Shown: positions 16,751 to 26,524 of the stretch, piece by piece
How positions within the stretch are numbered: the stretch's first letter is position 1
Layout: each line of letters starts with the position of its first letter
NCBI RefSeq assembly: GCF_004792295.1
Contig: NZ_SRRY01000001.1
Span: 1,188,501 to 1,252,500, forward strand
Length of the DNA: 64,000 bases
From: Pseudoalteromonas sp. MEBiC 03607
GTDB taxonomy: Bacteria > Pseudomonadota > Gammaproteobacteria > Enterobacterales > Alteromonadaceae
Reading direction: 5' to 3'
Position numbers and translations under genes: made by a program
The notes under the pieces: model-generated
The model's database searches: none
What the model was told of the DNA's origin: nothing
Seen by the model: the letters and a program-made list of their open reading frames with translations, nothing else

Positions 16751-17248
16751 ATGATCAATAAGTATTTAAAAATAGCAGTTGTAATGCTGCTTTCACCTGC
16801 GTTTGCAAACGCCAATGAACATAAGCATGCACACAATAACGACGTAACACCTTTGGAGTTAATCGTTTATAAAACCCCTACTTGTGGGTGTTGTAAAAAA
16901 TGGATAACTCATATTGAAGACAAAGGGATCGTTGCGCATTCCAAAGATTTCCGAAACATCGGCAATATCAAAACTAAGTATGGTATTAAACCTAATTACC
17001 GTTCATGCCACACGGCAGTGAGTAGAAATGGATTTGCCTTTGAAGGCCATGTACCCGCTAAGTTTATTCAGCAGTTCTTGTCAGAAGAGCACCCCAATGC
17101 GATTGGATTATCTGTCCCAGCAATGCCTGTTGGCTCTCCGGGTATGGAAGTCGGCGACCGCTTTATGTCATATAACGTATTAATTTTATTTAAAGATGGA
17201 ACGAGTAAAGTATATGCAGAAGTTAAGGCTTATGAGGAGCAATTCTAA
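16751..17248 (+). CDS. DUF411 periplasmic metal-binding protein
   Basis: 165 residues with a signal peptide (ending FANANE). DUF411 hallmarks are all present: YKTPTCGCCKKW near residue 40 (CGCC metal-binding motif), RSCHTAV near 93, EGHVPAKFI near 104 and GLSVPAMPVGSPGME near 125. DUF411 proteins are small periplasmic copper-binding proteins commonly found with Cus/Cop systems. It overlaps the next gene (TAATG) and is co-transcribed with cusCBA. Confidence 0.85.
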   Translation: MINKYLKIAVVMLLSPAFANANEHKHAHNNDVTPLELIVYKTPTCGCCKKWITHIEDKGIVAHSKDFRNIGNIKTKYGIKPNYRSCHTAVSRNGFAFEGHVPAKFIQQFLSEEHPNAIGLSVPAMPVGSPGMEVGDRFMSYNVLILFKDGTSKVYAEVKAYEEQF

Positions 17249-18675
17249 TGAGATTAAATGTTTCAAGCCTTACTCTACTTTCAACTTCGCTAATGCTCGG
17301 CTTGTCTGTATTCTCAGCTCAAGCTGAGAAAGTAGTGTCACTTGAACAAGCTATCACCTTGGCTCAGCAAAATGATCCTTGGCTTCATGGGAGTCGGTTA
17401 AAACAAAGCGCGGTTGAAAATAGAAGTATCGCTTCAGGTACTTTGCCTGACCCCAAAGTATCACTAGGGATAATGAATTTACCAACAGATACTTGGGACT
17501 TAGATCAGGAAGGAATGACTCAACTAAAGGTTGGTGTTTCTCAAATGTTTCCTAGAGGTGATAGTTTAAAGATTAAACAAGAGCAATTAAAAATTGAGTC
17601 AACGAAATTTCCACTGCTACGAGAGGATCGTAAGGCTAAACTGATAAGCCAAGTATCACAGTTATGGTTAGATGCTTACTTAGCCCAACAAACCATTAAA
17701 TTGATTGAAGCGGATTGGGCGCTCTTTGAGCAGATGGCGGAAGTTACTAAAGCTAGCTACTCAAATGTTGTTGGTAAAACCAGACAACAAGATGTTATTC
17801 GTGCTCAATTGGAAATCGTGCAGTTAGATGACCGATTAACTTCGCAAAAGCAGAAACTAGAAACAACAATCGCTCGCCTTAATGAGTGGCTTCATATCTA
17901 CGATGCTGCTGGCTTGAATGAATCATTCAACTTTGATACGCAACCATTAGAGTTTAGGGTTTCTAAAAAGTTGCCTACAATTCATTTGAACAATTCAACA
18001 GTCCTAAAAGCATCTAATTACTCAAGAAATCTATTGGCTCAGGAGCTTTCGAATCACCCAGCCATACTTGCAATTGATATAAAACGCAAAGCTTCAGAAA
18101 AAGCAGTTGAGTTAGCTAAACAGCAATATGAGCCGCAATGGGGTGTTAATGCTAGTTATGCCTATCGTGACAATATGCCCTCTGGTGATAGCCGAGCTGA
18201 TTTATTTTCTGTTGGAGTAACGTTTGATTTACCCTTGTTCACCGAGAACAGACAAGATAAGCAAGTTGCAGCTTCTATTGCAGATTCAGAGACTATTAAA
18301 ACCGAGAAACTATTACTGACAAAGCAAATGATCAGTATGGTGGAAAAGGAGCTTAGACAGCTTAAGCGTTTATCTGATAGGCAATCTATCTATCAAGAAC
18401 AACTCCTTAAACAAACTCATGACCAAGCAGAAGCGTCATTGACAGCTTACACAAATGATGATGGCGATTTTGCCGAAGTTGTTCGAGCAAGAATCGCAGA
18501 ATTAAATGCCAGAATATCAGCCTTAAGAATTGATGTTGACGCACTTAAAACAGTTGCTCGTATCAACTATTTCTTTGCGCGTTCTCAATCTAACTCAAAT
18601 GCTGAACATAAGTCGATGCAAACTTCACACAAAACTAATCAGCACTTATCCAATCAGCAATTTGGAGAAAAATAA
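17248..18675 (+). CDS. cusC: Outer-membrane efflux channel of TolC/CusC type
   Basis: Outer-membrane exit duct of the Cus tripartite pump. 475 residues, signal peptide ending SAQAEK, then two OEP repeats of the TolC fold (VSLEQAITLAQQNDPWL start; second repeat from about residue 265, HPAILAIDIKRKASEKAVELAKQQYEPQWGV). It has no lipoprotein Cys. Start and stop overlap the neighbouring genes (TAATG on both sides), giving a tight operon with DUF411 and cusB. Confidence 0.88.
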   Translation: MRLNVSSLTLLSTSLMLGLSVFSAQAEKVVSLEQAITLAQQNDPWLHGSRLKQSAVENRSIASGTLPDPKVSLGIMNLPTDTWDLDQEGMTQLKVGVSQMFPRGDSLKIKQEQLKIESTKFPLLREDRKAKLISQVSQLWLDAYLAQQTIKLIEADWALFEQMAEVTKASYSNVVGKTRQQDVIRAQLEIVQLDDRLTSQKQKLETTIARLNEWLHIYDAAGLNESFNFDTQPLEFRVSKKLPTIHLNNSTVLKASNYSRNLLAQELSNHPAILAIDIKRKASEKAVELAKQQYEPQWGVNASYAYRDNMPSGDSRADLFSVGVTFDLPLFTENRQDKQVAASIADSETIKTEKLLLTKQMISMVEKELRQLKRLSDRQSIYQEQLLKQTHDQAEASLTAYTNDDGDFAEVVRARIAELNARISALRIDVDALKTVARINYFFARSQSNSNAEHKSMQTSHKTNQHLSNQQFGEK

Positions 18676-20432
18676 TGTCAACGAATACTAAAACAATTAT
18701 TGCCATCATCATTGGTGCTGCACTAGGCGCAGGAGTATTGAGCTTATATCAAGGTGCAGGTTCAAACAGTAATAGAGATGAAACAACATCAGCAGAGAAA
18801 AAGCCTCTGTATTGGGTTGCACCGATGGATTCTAATTACCGCCGGGACAAGCCCGGTAAGTCGCCTATGGGGATGGATTTAATTCCTGTGTATGAGGAAG
18901 AATCATCTGGTGATGATTTTGGTCCCGGAGCAGTAAAAATTGCGCCTCATGTAGTGAATAACCTAGGGGTTCGCACTGCACCTGTTGAGCTGAAAAATAT
19001 GCATACTGAAATATCAACGGTTGGTTACGTTCAATATGATGAAGATAAGCTAATTCATATCCACCCACGTGTTGATGGTTGGATTGAAAAACTCTATGTC
19101 AAAGCGGCAGGTAACCCTGTAGAGAAAGGGCAGCCTCTTTATACACTGTATTCTCCTCAGTTAGTTAACGCGCAAGAAGAACTTTTAATAGCTTTAAAGC
19201 GCGACAATAGTTCCTTAATTTCGGCGGCGAAAGATCGCCTTAAAGCGTTACAGCTTTCAGCAGATTTCATTCAAAAGCTAGAAAAGACTAGAAAAGTTCA
19301 GCAAACCATCACCTTTTATTCACCACAAGCAGGTGTTGTTGACGGTTTGAAGATTAGAGAAGGCTTTTATGTCAAGCCGGGAAACACCTTATTAAGCATT
19401 GGTCAACTAGAGCAAGTTTGGGTTGAAGCAGAAGTGTTTGAACGTGACGCAGCCTTAATTAAAGAAGGACTGCCTGTATCAATCACACTTGACTATTTAC
19501 CCGGTGAGGACTGGGCTGGTGTCGTTGATTATGTTTATCCAACATTGAATAGTAAAACACGCACACTCAGAGTGAGACTGAAGTTTGACAACCCAGACTA
19601 TCAATTAAAACCAAACATGTTTGCACAAGTCTCTATTCACGCTAATCAAGCTGATAGCACGATACTCGTACCTAAAGAAGCCGTCATTCGCACAGGTAAA
19701 CAAGACAGAGTTGTACTTGCCTTGGGGGATGGGCAATTTAAGTCTATCGAAGTGACAATTGGCCGGGTTGATATCGATAGTATCGAAATCTTAGAGGGTC
19801 TTAATGAAGATGATGTTGTGGTGACATCTGCTCAATTCTTGATTGATTCTGAATCAAGTAAAAACTCTGATTTTAAACGAATGACTCATGACGAAGTGCC
19901 TAGCTCTGTTTGGATGGAAGGCGAAATCAACAGCGTCATGGCGGGACATCGTATGGTTAATATTACTCATGGGCCTGCTGAGGCTTGGGATTGGCCTGAA
20001 ATGACAATGGACTTCGATGTGGGTGCAAAGGTAGATATTGATTCACTGAAGTCTGGTCAATCTTTGCACTTTGAAGTGAGCAAAACCGAAGACGGTGGAT
20101 ATGAAGTTACTGGAATTCATATCATGAGTGAGCCTGCTGATATGAGTGAAGAAGTATCATCAGCAACAGTATCAGGTTTAATTAATGCGATTGATATTGA
20201 TACACGGATTCTAAATATTAGTAGAGGCCCAATAGATAAATGGGATAGGCCTGCTGCGACGATGGATTTTATCGTCGCGGACAATATAGAAATGGTTGAT
20301 TTCAATGTCGGTGATAATCTCACTTTCACCTTTGAGGTAAGAGATGACTTAGTGATAACTGAAATTTCCCTTGAATCTGATGATCAACACGAGCATGAAC
20401 AAAAAAGTGCTGTTGACCATTCGAATCATTAA
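18675..20432 (+). CDS. cusB: CusB-type periplasmic adaptor with two C-terminal CusF-like domains
   Basis: Membrane-fusion protein linking the RND pump to the outer channel. 585 residues: N-terminal membrane helix, heavy-metal-binding segment (YWVAPMDS to SPMGMDLIPVY, about residues 46-75), then hairpin, barrel and membrane-proximal domains. Fused at the C-terminus are two CusF-like barrels. The first (about 410-485) keeps the Cu/Ag ligands: His in NITHGP and Trp, Met, Met in WPEMTM. The second (about 494-565) has ISRGP and RPAATM at the same places, so His, Trp and the first Met are lost. Duplicate CusF fusion with one degenerate copy is unusual. Confidence 0.9.
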   Translation: MSTNTKTIIAIIIGAALGAGVLSLYQGAGSNSNRDETTSAEKKPLYWVAPMDSNYRRDKPGKSPMGMDLIPVYEEESSGDDFGPGAVKIAPHVVNNLGVRTAPVELKNMHTEISTVGYVQYDEDKLIHIHPRVDGWIEKLYVKAAGNPVEKGQPLYTLYSPQLVNAQEELLIALKRDNSSLISAAKDRLKALQLSADFIQKLEKTRKVQQTITFYSPQAGVVDGLKIREGFYVKPGNTLLSIGQLEQVWVEAEVFERDAALIKEGLPVSITLDYLPGEDWAGVVDYVYPTLNSKTRTLRVRLKFDNPDYQLKPNMFAQVSIHANQADSTILVPKEAVIRTGKQDRVVLALGDGQFKSIEVTIGRVDIDSIEILEGLNEDDVVVTSAQFLIDSESSKNSDFKRMTHDEVPSSVWMEGEINSVMAGHRMVNITHGPAEAWDWPEMTMDFDVGAKVDIDSLKSGQSLHFEVSKTEDGGYEVTGIHIMSEPADMSEEVSSATVSGLINAIDIDTRILNISRGPIDKWDRPAATMDFIVADNIEMVDFNVGDNLTFTFEVRDDLVITEISLESDDQHEHEQKSAVDHSNH

Positions 20433-20446
20433 GTGGGAGAAAAATA

Positions 20447-23400
20447 ATGATTGAATCAATTATTAGGTGGTCTATCGGCAATCGTTTCTTTGTTTTGTTG
20501 ATTACCTTAATTATCGCGTTTGGTGGTTTGTATTCATTACAAAAAACGCCAGTAGATGCACTCCCAGATCTTTCTGATGTGCAGGTGATAATTAAGACGA
20601 GTTATCCGGGACAGGCACCACAAGTTGTGCAGGATCAAGTGACATTTCCTCTTACTACAGCGATGTTATCAGTGCCGGGGGCGCAAACTGTTCGTGGTTA
20701 CTCATTCTTTGGTGATTCCTACGTCTACATTATTTTTGATGATGATACTGATTTGTATTGGGCTAGAAGCAGAGTACTTGAATACTTAAGCCAAGTAGCA
20801 TCAAGCCTGCCTGATTCGGCAAAACCTCAATTAGGACCTGATGCAACAGGTGTGGGTTGGGTATACATTTACGCTTTAACAGATAAGTCTGGAAACCATG
20901 ATCTAAGCCAATTAAGAAGCATTCAAGACTGGTTCTTAAAGTATGAACTACAAACTGTTCCGGGCGTGTCCGAAGTTGCCGCCGTTGGTGGTATGGTTAA
21001 GCAGTATCAAGTGCAAGTAGATCCTGACAAATTGAGAGCTTACGATATTCCTCTAAGTTTAATACAAATAGCCTTACAAAAAGGGAACAAAGAAACTGGC
21101 GCATCCGTTGTGGAAATGGCTGAAGCTGAATATATGGTTACCGCAACGGGGTATATTCAATCAGTTAGTGATATAGAGAAAATTCCACTTGGTATTAACG
21201 AACAAGGCACGCCGTTGCGTATTGGTGATGTTGCCAACGTTAACCTTGGTCCTCAAATGCGCCGTGGTATCGCAGAACTTAATGGCGAAGGCGAAGTTGT
21301 TGGTGGCGTTGTCGTTATGCGCTTTGGTGAAAACGCTCAACAAACCATAAATGGGGTAAAAGAAAAGCTTGAGTCGCTCAAATCTTCTTTACCAGAGGGG
21401 GTGGAGGTTGTCCCTGTCTATGACAGATCGAAGTTAATAGATCGTGCTGTTGATAACCTTTGGAGCAAGTTGCTAGAGGAGCTTGCAGTCGTGGCTATTG
21501 TCTGTGTTGCTTTCCTATTTCATCTTCGCTCATCAATTGTGGCAGTTGTTACTCTACCATTAGGTATATTGGTGTCATTCATCATCATGTATATGCAAGG
21601 CATCAATGCCAATATTATGTCTTTAGGCGGTATCGCTATTGCTATTGGTGCGATGACTGATGGTGCAATAGTGATGATTGAAAATATGCATAAACATATG
21701 GAGAAAACACCACTAACAGATGAAAACCGTTGGCAAATTGTAGCTAAGGCTGCGAGTGAGGTAGGCCCTGCATTATTTTTTAGCTTGCTGATCATAACTG
21801 TCTCATTCTTACCTGTGTTTATCTTAGAAGCGCAAGAAGGAAGAATGTTTTCACCGCTCGCCTATACAAAAACCTATGCAATGGCTGCATCAGCAGGCTT
21901 GGCAATAACATTGGTGCCTGTTTTGATGGGCTACTTTATTCGAGGCAAAGTCGTCTCTGAAAAGAAAAACCCGTTAAACCGATTATTGATTGCTATCTAC
22001 ATGCCTGTTTTAAAGCAAGTCATGAAGTTTCCAAAATCGACAATAGTCGCAGCAGTATTAGTGACTATCGTTGGTTTTTGGCCTGTCGATAAAATTGGTA
22101 GTGAATTCATTCCGCCATTGGATGAAGGCGACCTTATGTATATGCCTACTACATATCCCGGCATTTCAATCGGTAAAGCAAGAGAGTTATTGCAGCAAAC
22201 GGACAAGCTTATTCGCACTGTGCCAGAAGTTGAAAATGTATTCGGTAAAGTAGGACGAGCTGAAACCGCAACTGACCCTGCGCCTCTAACCATGATTGAA
22301 ACCTTTATTCAATTGAAGCCACGGGAGGAGTGGCGAGAAGGCGTGACAACTGAGTCGTTAAAAGCTGAGTTTGATAAGTTGGTTAAATTTCCGGGCTTAA
22401 CCAATGCTTGGGTCATGCCAATCAAGACCCGCATTGACATGTTAGCTACAGGTATAAAAACGCCTGTCGGTATTAAAGTCGCCGGACCAGAACTTGATGT
22501 AATTCAGGATATCGGCCAACAAATAGAACAACTCTTGCCAGAAGTGACAGGCACAGCGTCAGTTTACTCTGAACGAGTTGCAGGTGGACGATATATCAAG
22601 GTTGATATTTCACGAGATAAATCAAGTCGCTTTGGGTTAAATATCGAAGATGTCCAACAAGTAGTTTCTACTGCGATTGGCGGTATGAATGTGACACAAA
22701 CGATAGAAGGTCAAGAGCGTTACCCTGTTAATCTGCGCTATCCGCAAGATTATCGAGATTCTCCTGAGCAGCTAGCACGATTACCTGTTGTAACACCAAG
22801 TGGTCAACGCATTGCACTAGGTGATGTTGCTGATATTCGAATAGAGAATGGCCCACCGGGTATTAAAAGTGAGAATGCCAGAATCAATGGTTGGACTTTC
22901 ATTGATATTGATAGCGTTGATGTAGGTACTTATGTTGAAAATGCTAAAGAACACTTAGCAAATAACCTGACATTACCAGCAGGCTATTCAATTACTTGGG
23001 CCGGACAATACGAATATATGGAAAGAGCGAAAGAAAAGCTCACCTATGTATTGCCTTTAACACTCGCCATTATTGTTATTCTGCTTTACCTGAATTTCAG
23101 AGCGTTTAGTGAAGTGGCTATCATTATCGTTACCTTGCCGATGGCAATGATCGGTGGCTTATGGTTGATGTATCTAGAAGGGTTTAATTTCTCAGTAGCT
23201 GTTGGTGTGGGCTTTATCGCTCTAGCTGGTGTTGCGGTTGAGATTGGCGTGATAATGCTGGTTTATCTTAATCAAGCACTTGCTGAGCTTAAGGAAAAAG
23301 CGGTGGAGCGAGCAGAACTCATCTCAGATGATGCATATCAAGATGCATTATTGCACGGTGCTGGCTTACGAGTTCGTCCAGTAATGATGACGGTAGCTAC

Positions 23401-23611
23401 AATCATTATAGGTTTAATGCCTATTTTATATGGTACTGGTACAGGTTCTGAGGTCATGAGCCGCATTGCTGCTCCTATGGTAGGCGGAATGACAAGTGCT
23501 GTGCTGCTCACGCTTATTGTACTCCCTGCAATTTACTCAATCATTAAAAAGCCTGAAGTAAATGCCTTTAACAAAGAGCTTTCTAACGTGGAGCCTGAGA
23601 ATAATGCTTAG
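20447..23611 (+). CDS. cusA: CusA-type heavy-metal RND efflux pump (Cu/Ag)
   Basis: Inner-membrane proton-driven pump of the HME-RND family. 1054 residues with 12 predicted helices in the usual 1+5+1+5 plan. TM4 reads IAIAIGAMTDGAIVMIEN, the CusA-type proton-relay sequence (compare the CzcA type at 39828-42938, which has an extra Asp). Periplasmic regions match the Cu/Ag subgroup (ENVFGKVGRAETATDPAPL and METFIQLKPREEW-like segment). A Met-rich export path is expected but not fully verified by eye. It follows cusB by 14 bp with GGGAG before the ATG. Confidence 0.92.
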   Translation: MIESIIRWSIGNRFFVLLITLIIAFGGLYSLQKTPVDALPDLSDVQVIIKTSYPGQAPQVVQDQVTFPLTTAMLSVPGAQTVRGYSFFGDSYVYIIFDDDTDLYWARSRVLEYLSQVASSLPDSAKPQLGPDATGVGWVYIYALTDKSGNHDLSQLRSIQDWFLKYELQTVPGVSEVAAVGGMVKQYQVQVDPDKLRAYDIPLSLIQIALQKGNKETGASVVEMAEAEYMVTATGYIQSVSDIEKIPLGINEQGTPLRIGDVANVNLGPQMRRGIAELNGEGEVVGGVVVMRFGENAQQTINGVKEKLESLKSSLPEGVEVVPVYDRSKLIDRAVDNLWSKLLEELAVVAIVCVAFLFHLRSSIVAVVTLPLGILVSFIIMYMQGINANIMSLGGIAIAIGAMTDGAIVMIENMHKHMEKTPLTDENRWQIVAKAASEVGPALFFSLLIITVSFLPVFILEAQEGRMFSPLAYTKTYAMAASAGLAITLVPVLMGYFIRGKVVSEKKNPLNRLLIAIYMPVLKQVMKFPKSTIVAAVLVTIVGFWPVDKIGSEFIPPLDEGDLMYMPTTYPGISIGKARELLQQTDKLIRTVPEVENVFGKVGRAETATDPAPLTMIETFIQLKPREEWREGVTTESLKAEFDKLVKFPGLTNAWVMPIKTRIDMLATGIKTPVGIKVAGPELDVIQDIGQQIEQLLPEVTGTASVYSERVAGGRYIKVDISRDKSSRFGLNIEDVQQVVSTAIGGMNVTQTIEGQERYPVNLRYPQDYRDSPEQLARLPVVTPSGQRIALGDVADIRIENGPPGIKSENARINGWTFIDIDSVDVGTYVENAKEHLANNLTLPAGYSITWAGQYEYMERAKEKLTYVLPLTLAIIVILLYLNFRAFSEVAIIIVTLPMAMIGGLWLMYLEGFNFSVAVGVGFIALAGVAVEIGVIMLVYLNQALAELKEKAVERAELISDDAYQDALLHGAGLRVRPVMMTVATIIIGLMPILYGTGTGSEVMSRIAAPMVGGMTSAVLLTLIVLPAIYSIIKKPEVNAFNKELSNVEPENNA

Positions 23612-24311
23612 CACGGCTAGAAAATATCACAAATGGCTAATGGCATTTGTCGGAATACAATTCCTCTTCTGGTCTATTACAGGCGTGTATATGGTGACTA
23701 TGGATATTCACTATATACACGGCGAAACCTTGGCTAAGAGTGAGGAACCCAAAATAGATTTAGCAAGTATGGATTACTCCATTGTAAAGCTAGCTGCGGA
23801 TTATCCTAAAGCTAGCCAAGTTACACTTACTCAAAGTATGGGCCGCCCTTTGTATTCTTTTATTAATGGAGAAAATGGAAAAGTAGCAATAGATGCTAAA
23901 ACTGGAGCTGTTCAGGCCCTTGTAGATGAAACCAAGGCTAAAGAAATCGCACAATACCATTATGCGCTGAATCATCAAATCGACAGCATAAGGTTGATTA
24001 AGTCAGCGACAAACTTGCCTGCTGAGTTGTCCCCAAGGCATTTACCTGTTTGGAGAGTGACGTTTGAGCAATTCTCCACACCGACATTTTATATAAGTCA
24101 ACAAACAGGATCACTTGTTGCCAAGCGTCATGATTACTGGCGATTGTTTGATTGGATGTGGCGGTTCCACATTATGGATTACTATGATGGAGAAAACGTA
24201 TCTAACTGGTTTTTGTTCTTGGTCGCAACTCTAGGTCTAATGGGAGCAATTACTGGCGCAGTATTGACTTATTACCGAGTGCTTTCCCCAAATAAAAAGG
24301 GAGTCATTTGA
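23604..24311 (+). CDS. PepSY-domain inner-membrane protein
   Basis: 235 residues; the ATG at 23604 overlaps the end of cusA by 8 bp. There is an N-terminal helix (YHKWLMAFVGIQFLFWSITGVYMV), a periplasmic PepSY-like region (TGAVQALVDETKAKEIAQ and PVWRVTFEQFSTPTFYISQQTGSLV) and a C-terminal helix (WFLFLVATLGLMGAITGAVLTYY). The RLFDWMWRFHIMDYYDG stretch is typical of PepSY_TM proteins paired with iron/copper reductases. It overlaps the next gene (TGATG), a PepSY-reductase fusion, so both likely form one membrane redox unit. Confidence 0.8.
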   Translation: MLSTARKYHKWLMAFVGIQFLFWSITGVYMVTMDIHYIHGETLAKSEEPKIDLASMDYSIVKLAADYPKASQVTLTQSMGRPLYSFINGENGKVAIDAKTGAVQALVDETKAKEIAQYHYALNHQIDSIRLIKSATNLPAELSPRHLPVWRVTFEQFSTPTFYISQQTGSLVAKRHDYWRLFDWMWRFHIMDYYDGENVSNWFLFLVATLGLMGAITGAVLTYYRVLSPNKKGVI

Positions 24312-26143
24312 TGCGACTATTTAAGTTAAATACAACGATACACAAGTGGCTTTCTTTATTTGTTGGTTTACAACTGCTTATTTGGTTGGGAACGGGCCTT
24401 TACTTCAATTTGATGGATCACAGTAAAGCCAGTGGTAATGAACTTAGAGTTCATTCTCATCATGAAGGTAGCATTACAGGCTTTGACCTATTCCCTATTA
24501 AAGACATTACTAGTAATGCTCCGCAGGAAGTAAACCTTATATGGGTTTTACATCAGCCTTACTATCATTTTGTGTTCGATAAGGGGCAGCATAGCTATCA
24601 AGAACGCCACTCAAAGCTATTTGATGCTGTAACAGGAAAGCCATTTAATTTGTCTGAAGAACAAGTACTAACTTTGGCAAAAAACTCCTACTCAGGACAG
24701 GGTAAGTTAACTACTCCAGTGTTATCTCAACCTCCGTTTTCTGATCACGTAAGGCAGCAAAATCCTATGTGGCAAGTTGCCGTTGAGGATGAGAACAATA
24801 CAACTATTTATTTAGATAGTATTACAGGCCAAGTACTTCGCCATGCCAATGATGATTTCAGATTGAAAGATCTGATGATGAAGCTTCACTTTATGGACTA
24901 TGGCAATTCTGGAGGATTTAACCATTGGTTGATCATTGCATTTGCTTTTGCAACGCTATTCCTTTCAATTACTGGTGTTACTTGGCTGATACAACAGTAT
25001 CGAAGTGGTTTACTGAAGCTAGGTTGGGGCACTAACAGGCAAAAAGTGGCAGTGACGTTTTCCAATGAAAATACTATTACTGACATCTCAGCAGTTGGTC
25101 GCTCAACTGTATTAGAAGGGCTAGCTAGTTCACATGTATACCTTCCTTCAGGTTGCGGTGGTGGCGGTACTTGTGGCAAATGCGTGTTCTTAAGTTCAAC
25201 TAAATTACCTATCACACTATCTGAACAGGAACATTTATCTCAGGAGCAACTTAAGGAAGGTTATCGGCTTGGATGTCAGCATAGGTTCTCTGAAATTAGT
25301 TCGATTGAAGTTAATACTGATCGCAATATTGAAAATCATGAGCTAGTTGTGGTTGCGACTAACTTCATTACTCCTTTTATCAAGGAAGTGAAGTTTAAGG
25401 TGAAATCAGGCAAACAGTTGGCATTTAAAGCTGGTGCATATATGCAATTTGATGTGCCAGCAGGGATGAATAGCTTACGTCCAGATGATATGCCAGAGTG
25501 CTATGAAAAATACTGGGATAGCTACTATCATGGAAAATTTTCTCATAACGGTGTAACTCGCCACTACTCATTAGTTAACTTTGACGAGGAGTCTGATGAG
25601 TTAATGTTTAATATCCGTTGGCAGACCGCAAAGAATGGTTTTAAAGCAGGAATAGGTTCAAGTTATTTAGGTTCACTCCAAGTAGGTGAAACGATAACTG
25701 CAAGAGGCCCTTTTTCTGATTTTTATGCCACTTCAAATAAAAAAGTTAGTCGCGTGTTTATAGGTGCGGGTTCAGGACTTGCACCACTGAGGTCTATTAT
25801 TTTTGAACAGTTGAAAAAGCATAAAGATAAAAGTGGTTTGACTCTTATCTATGGTGCGCGAACTGAAGATGACTTGCTATACCATAATGAATTGAAGTCA
25901 CTGAGTGAGAAGCATAAAAACTTCTCTTATATTCCTACTCTTTCTAATCCTTCAGAAGAATGGCAAGGGCACTCAGGCTATGTTCAAAAAGTACTTCTGC
26001 CGTATATGAACCAAAAATCAGAACTGCATTTGGCTGAGTTTTACTTGTGCGGTCCAGAAGCAATGATGAGTGAAGTGGAAAAAATAATTACAAATGCTGG
26101 GATTCCAAGTAATCAAATTTTCAAAGATAAATTTAGTCGTTAA
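24311..26143 (+). CDS. PepSY membrane domain fused to 2Fe-2S ferredoxin and FAD/NAD(P)H reductase
   Basis: 610 residues, ATG 24311. The N-terminal third repeats the PepSY membrane architecture (HKWLSLFVGLQLLIWLGTGLYF; LMMKLHFMDYG; C-terminal helix near residue 220). A plant-type ferredoxin domain follows (SGCGGGGTCGKCVF near residue 281, later RLGCQHRF), then an FAD-binding barrel (RHYSLVNF) and an NAD(P) domain (GAGSGLAPLRSI, YLCGPEAMM). The C-terminal two thirds resemble the NqrF/phenol-hydroxylase reductase family. Inference: passes electrons from cytosolic NAD(P)H through the membrane to a periplasmic acceptor, perhaps Cu(II) or Fe(III). Encoded within the copper operon. Confidence 0.82.
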   Translation: MRLFKLNTTIHKWLSLFVGLQLLIWLGTGLYFNLMDHSKASGNELRVHSHHEGSITGFDLFPIKDITSNAPQEVNLIWVLHQPYYHFVFDKGQHSYQERHSKLFDAVTGKPFNLSEEQVLTLAKNSYSGQGKLTTPVLSQPPFSDHVRQQNPMWQVAVEDENNTTIYLDSITGQVLRHANDDFRLKDLMMKLHFMDYGNSGGFNHWLIIAFAFATLFLSITGVTWLIQQYRSGLLKLGWGTNRQKVAVTFSNENTITDISAVGRSTVLEGLASSHVYLPSGCGGGGTCGKCVFLSSTKLPITLSEQEHLSQEQLKEGYRLGCQHRFSEISSIEVNTDRNIENHELVVVATNFITPFIKEVKFKVKSGKQLAFKAGAYMQFDVPAGMNSLRPDDMPECYEKYWDSYYHGKFSHNGVTRHYSLVNFDEESDELMFNIRWQTAKNGFKAGIGSSYLGSLQVGETITARGPFSDFYATSNKKVSRVFIGAGSGLAPLRSIIFEQLKKHKDKSGLTLIYGARTEDDLLYHNELKSLSEKHKNFSYIPTLSNPSEEWQGHSGYVQKVLLPYMNQKSELHLAEFYLCGPEAMMSEVEKIITNAGIPSNQIFKDKFSR

Positions 26144-26167
26144 TCCATTAAATAAATAGAGGTATAT

Positions 26168-26515
26168 ATGAAAACATTAATTAAACTTTTAACCATAATC
26201 AGTGTTGTTTTTAGTAGTGCAGTATTTGCACATGTGCATCTTGAAAAAAGCGTGCCTGCTGATAATGCAATGCTAATGAATACTCCAGAAAAATTGACAT
26301 TGGGATTTAGCAAAGAGGTACGTGTAGTTAAAGTTACGTTGAAAAATAAAAAAGGTGAAAATATTAAATTTGACTTTAAACCATCAAAAGAAGCTTCCAG
26401 AGAGTTTTCATGGGAACTACCTAAATTAGCTCCAACAAACTATATCGTTGATGTGACCTATTTAGGTAAAGATGGACATAAAATGAAAGATAGCTTCGGC
26501 TTTATGGTTCATTAG
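26168..26515 (+). CDS. copC: Periplasmic copper-binding protein CopC
   Basis: 115 residues, signal peptide ending VFAH, so mature His-1 is the classic N-terminal Cu(II) ligand (HVHLEKSVPADNAM). Further CopC features are TPEKLTLGFSKEV and the C-terminal DGHKMKDSFGFMV with a conserved His. It is followed within 10 bp by copD. Confidence 0.9.
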   Translation: MKTLIKLLTIISVVFSSAVFAHVHLEKSVPADNAMLMNTPEKLTLGFSKEVRVVKVTLKNKKGENIKFDFKPSKEASREFSWELPKLAPTNYIVDVTYLGKDGHKMKDSFGFMVH

Positions 26516-26524
26516 TAAGGCTGT

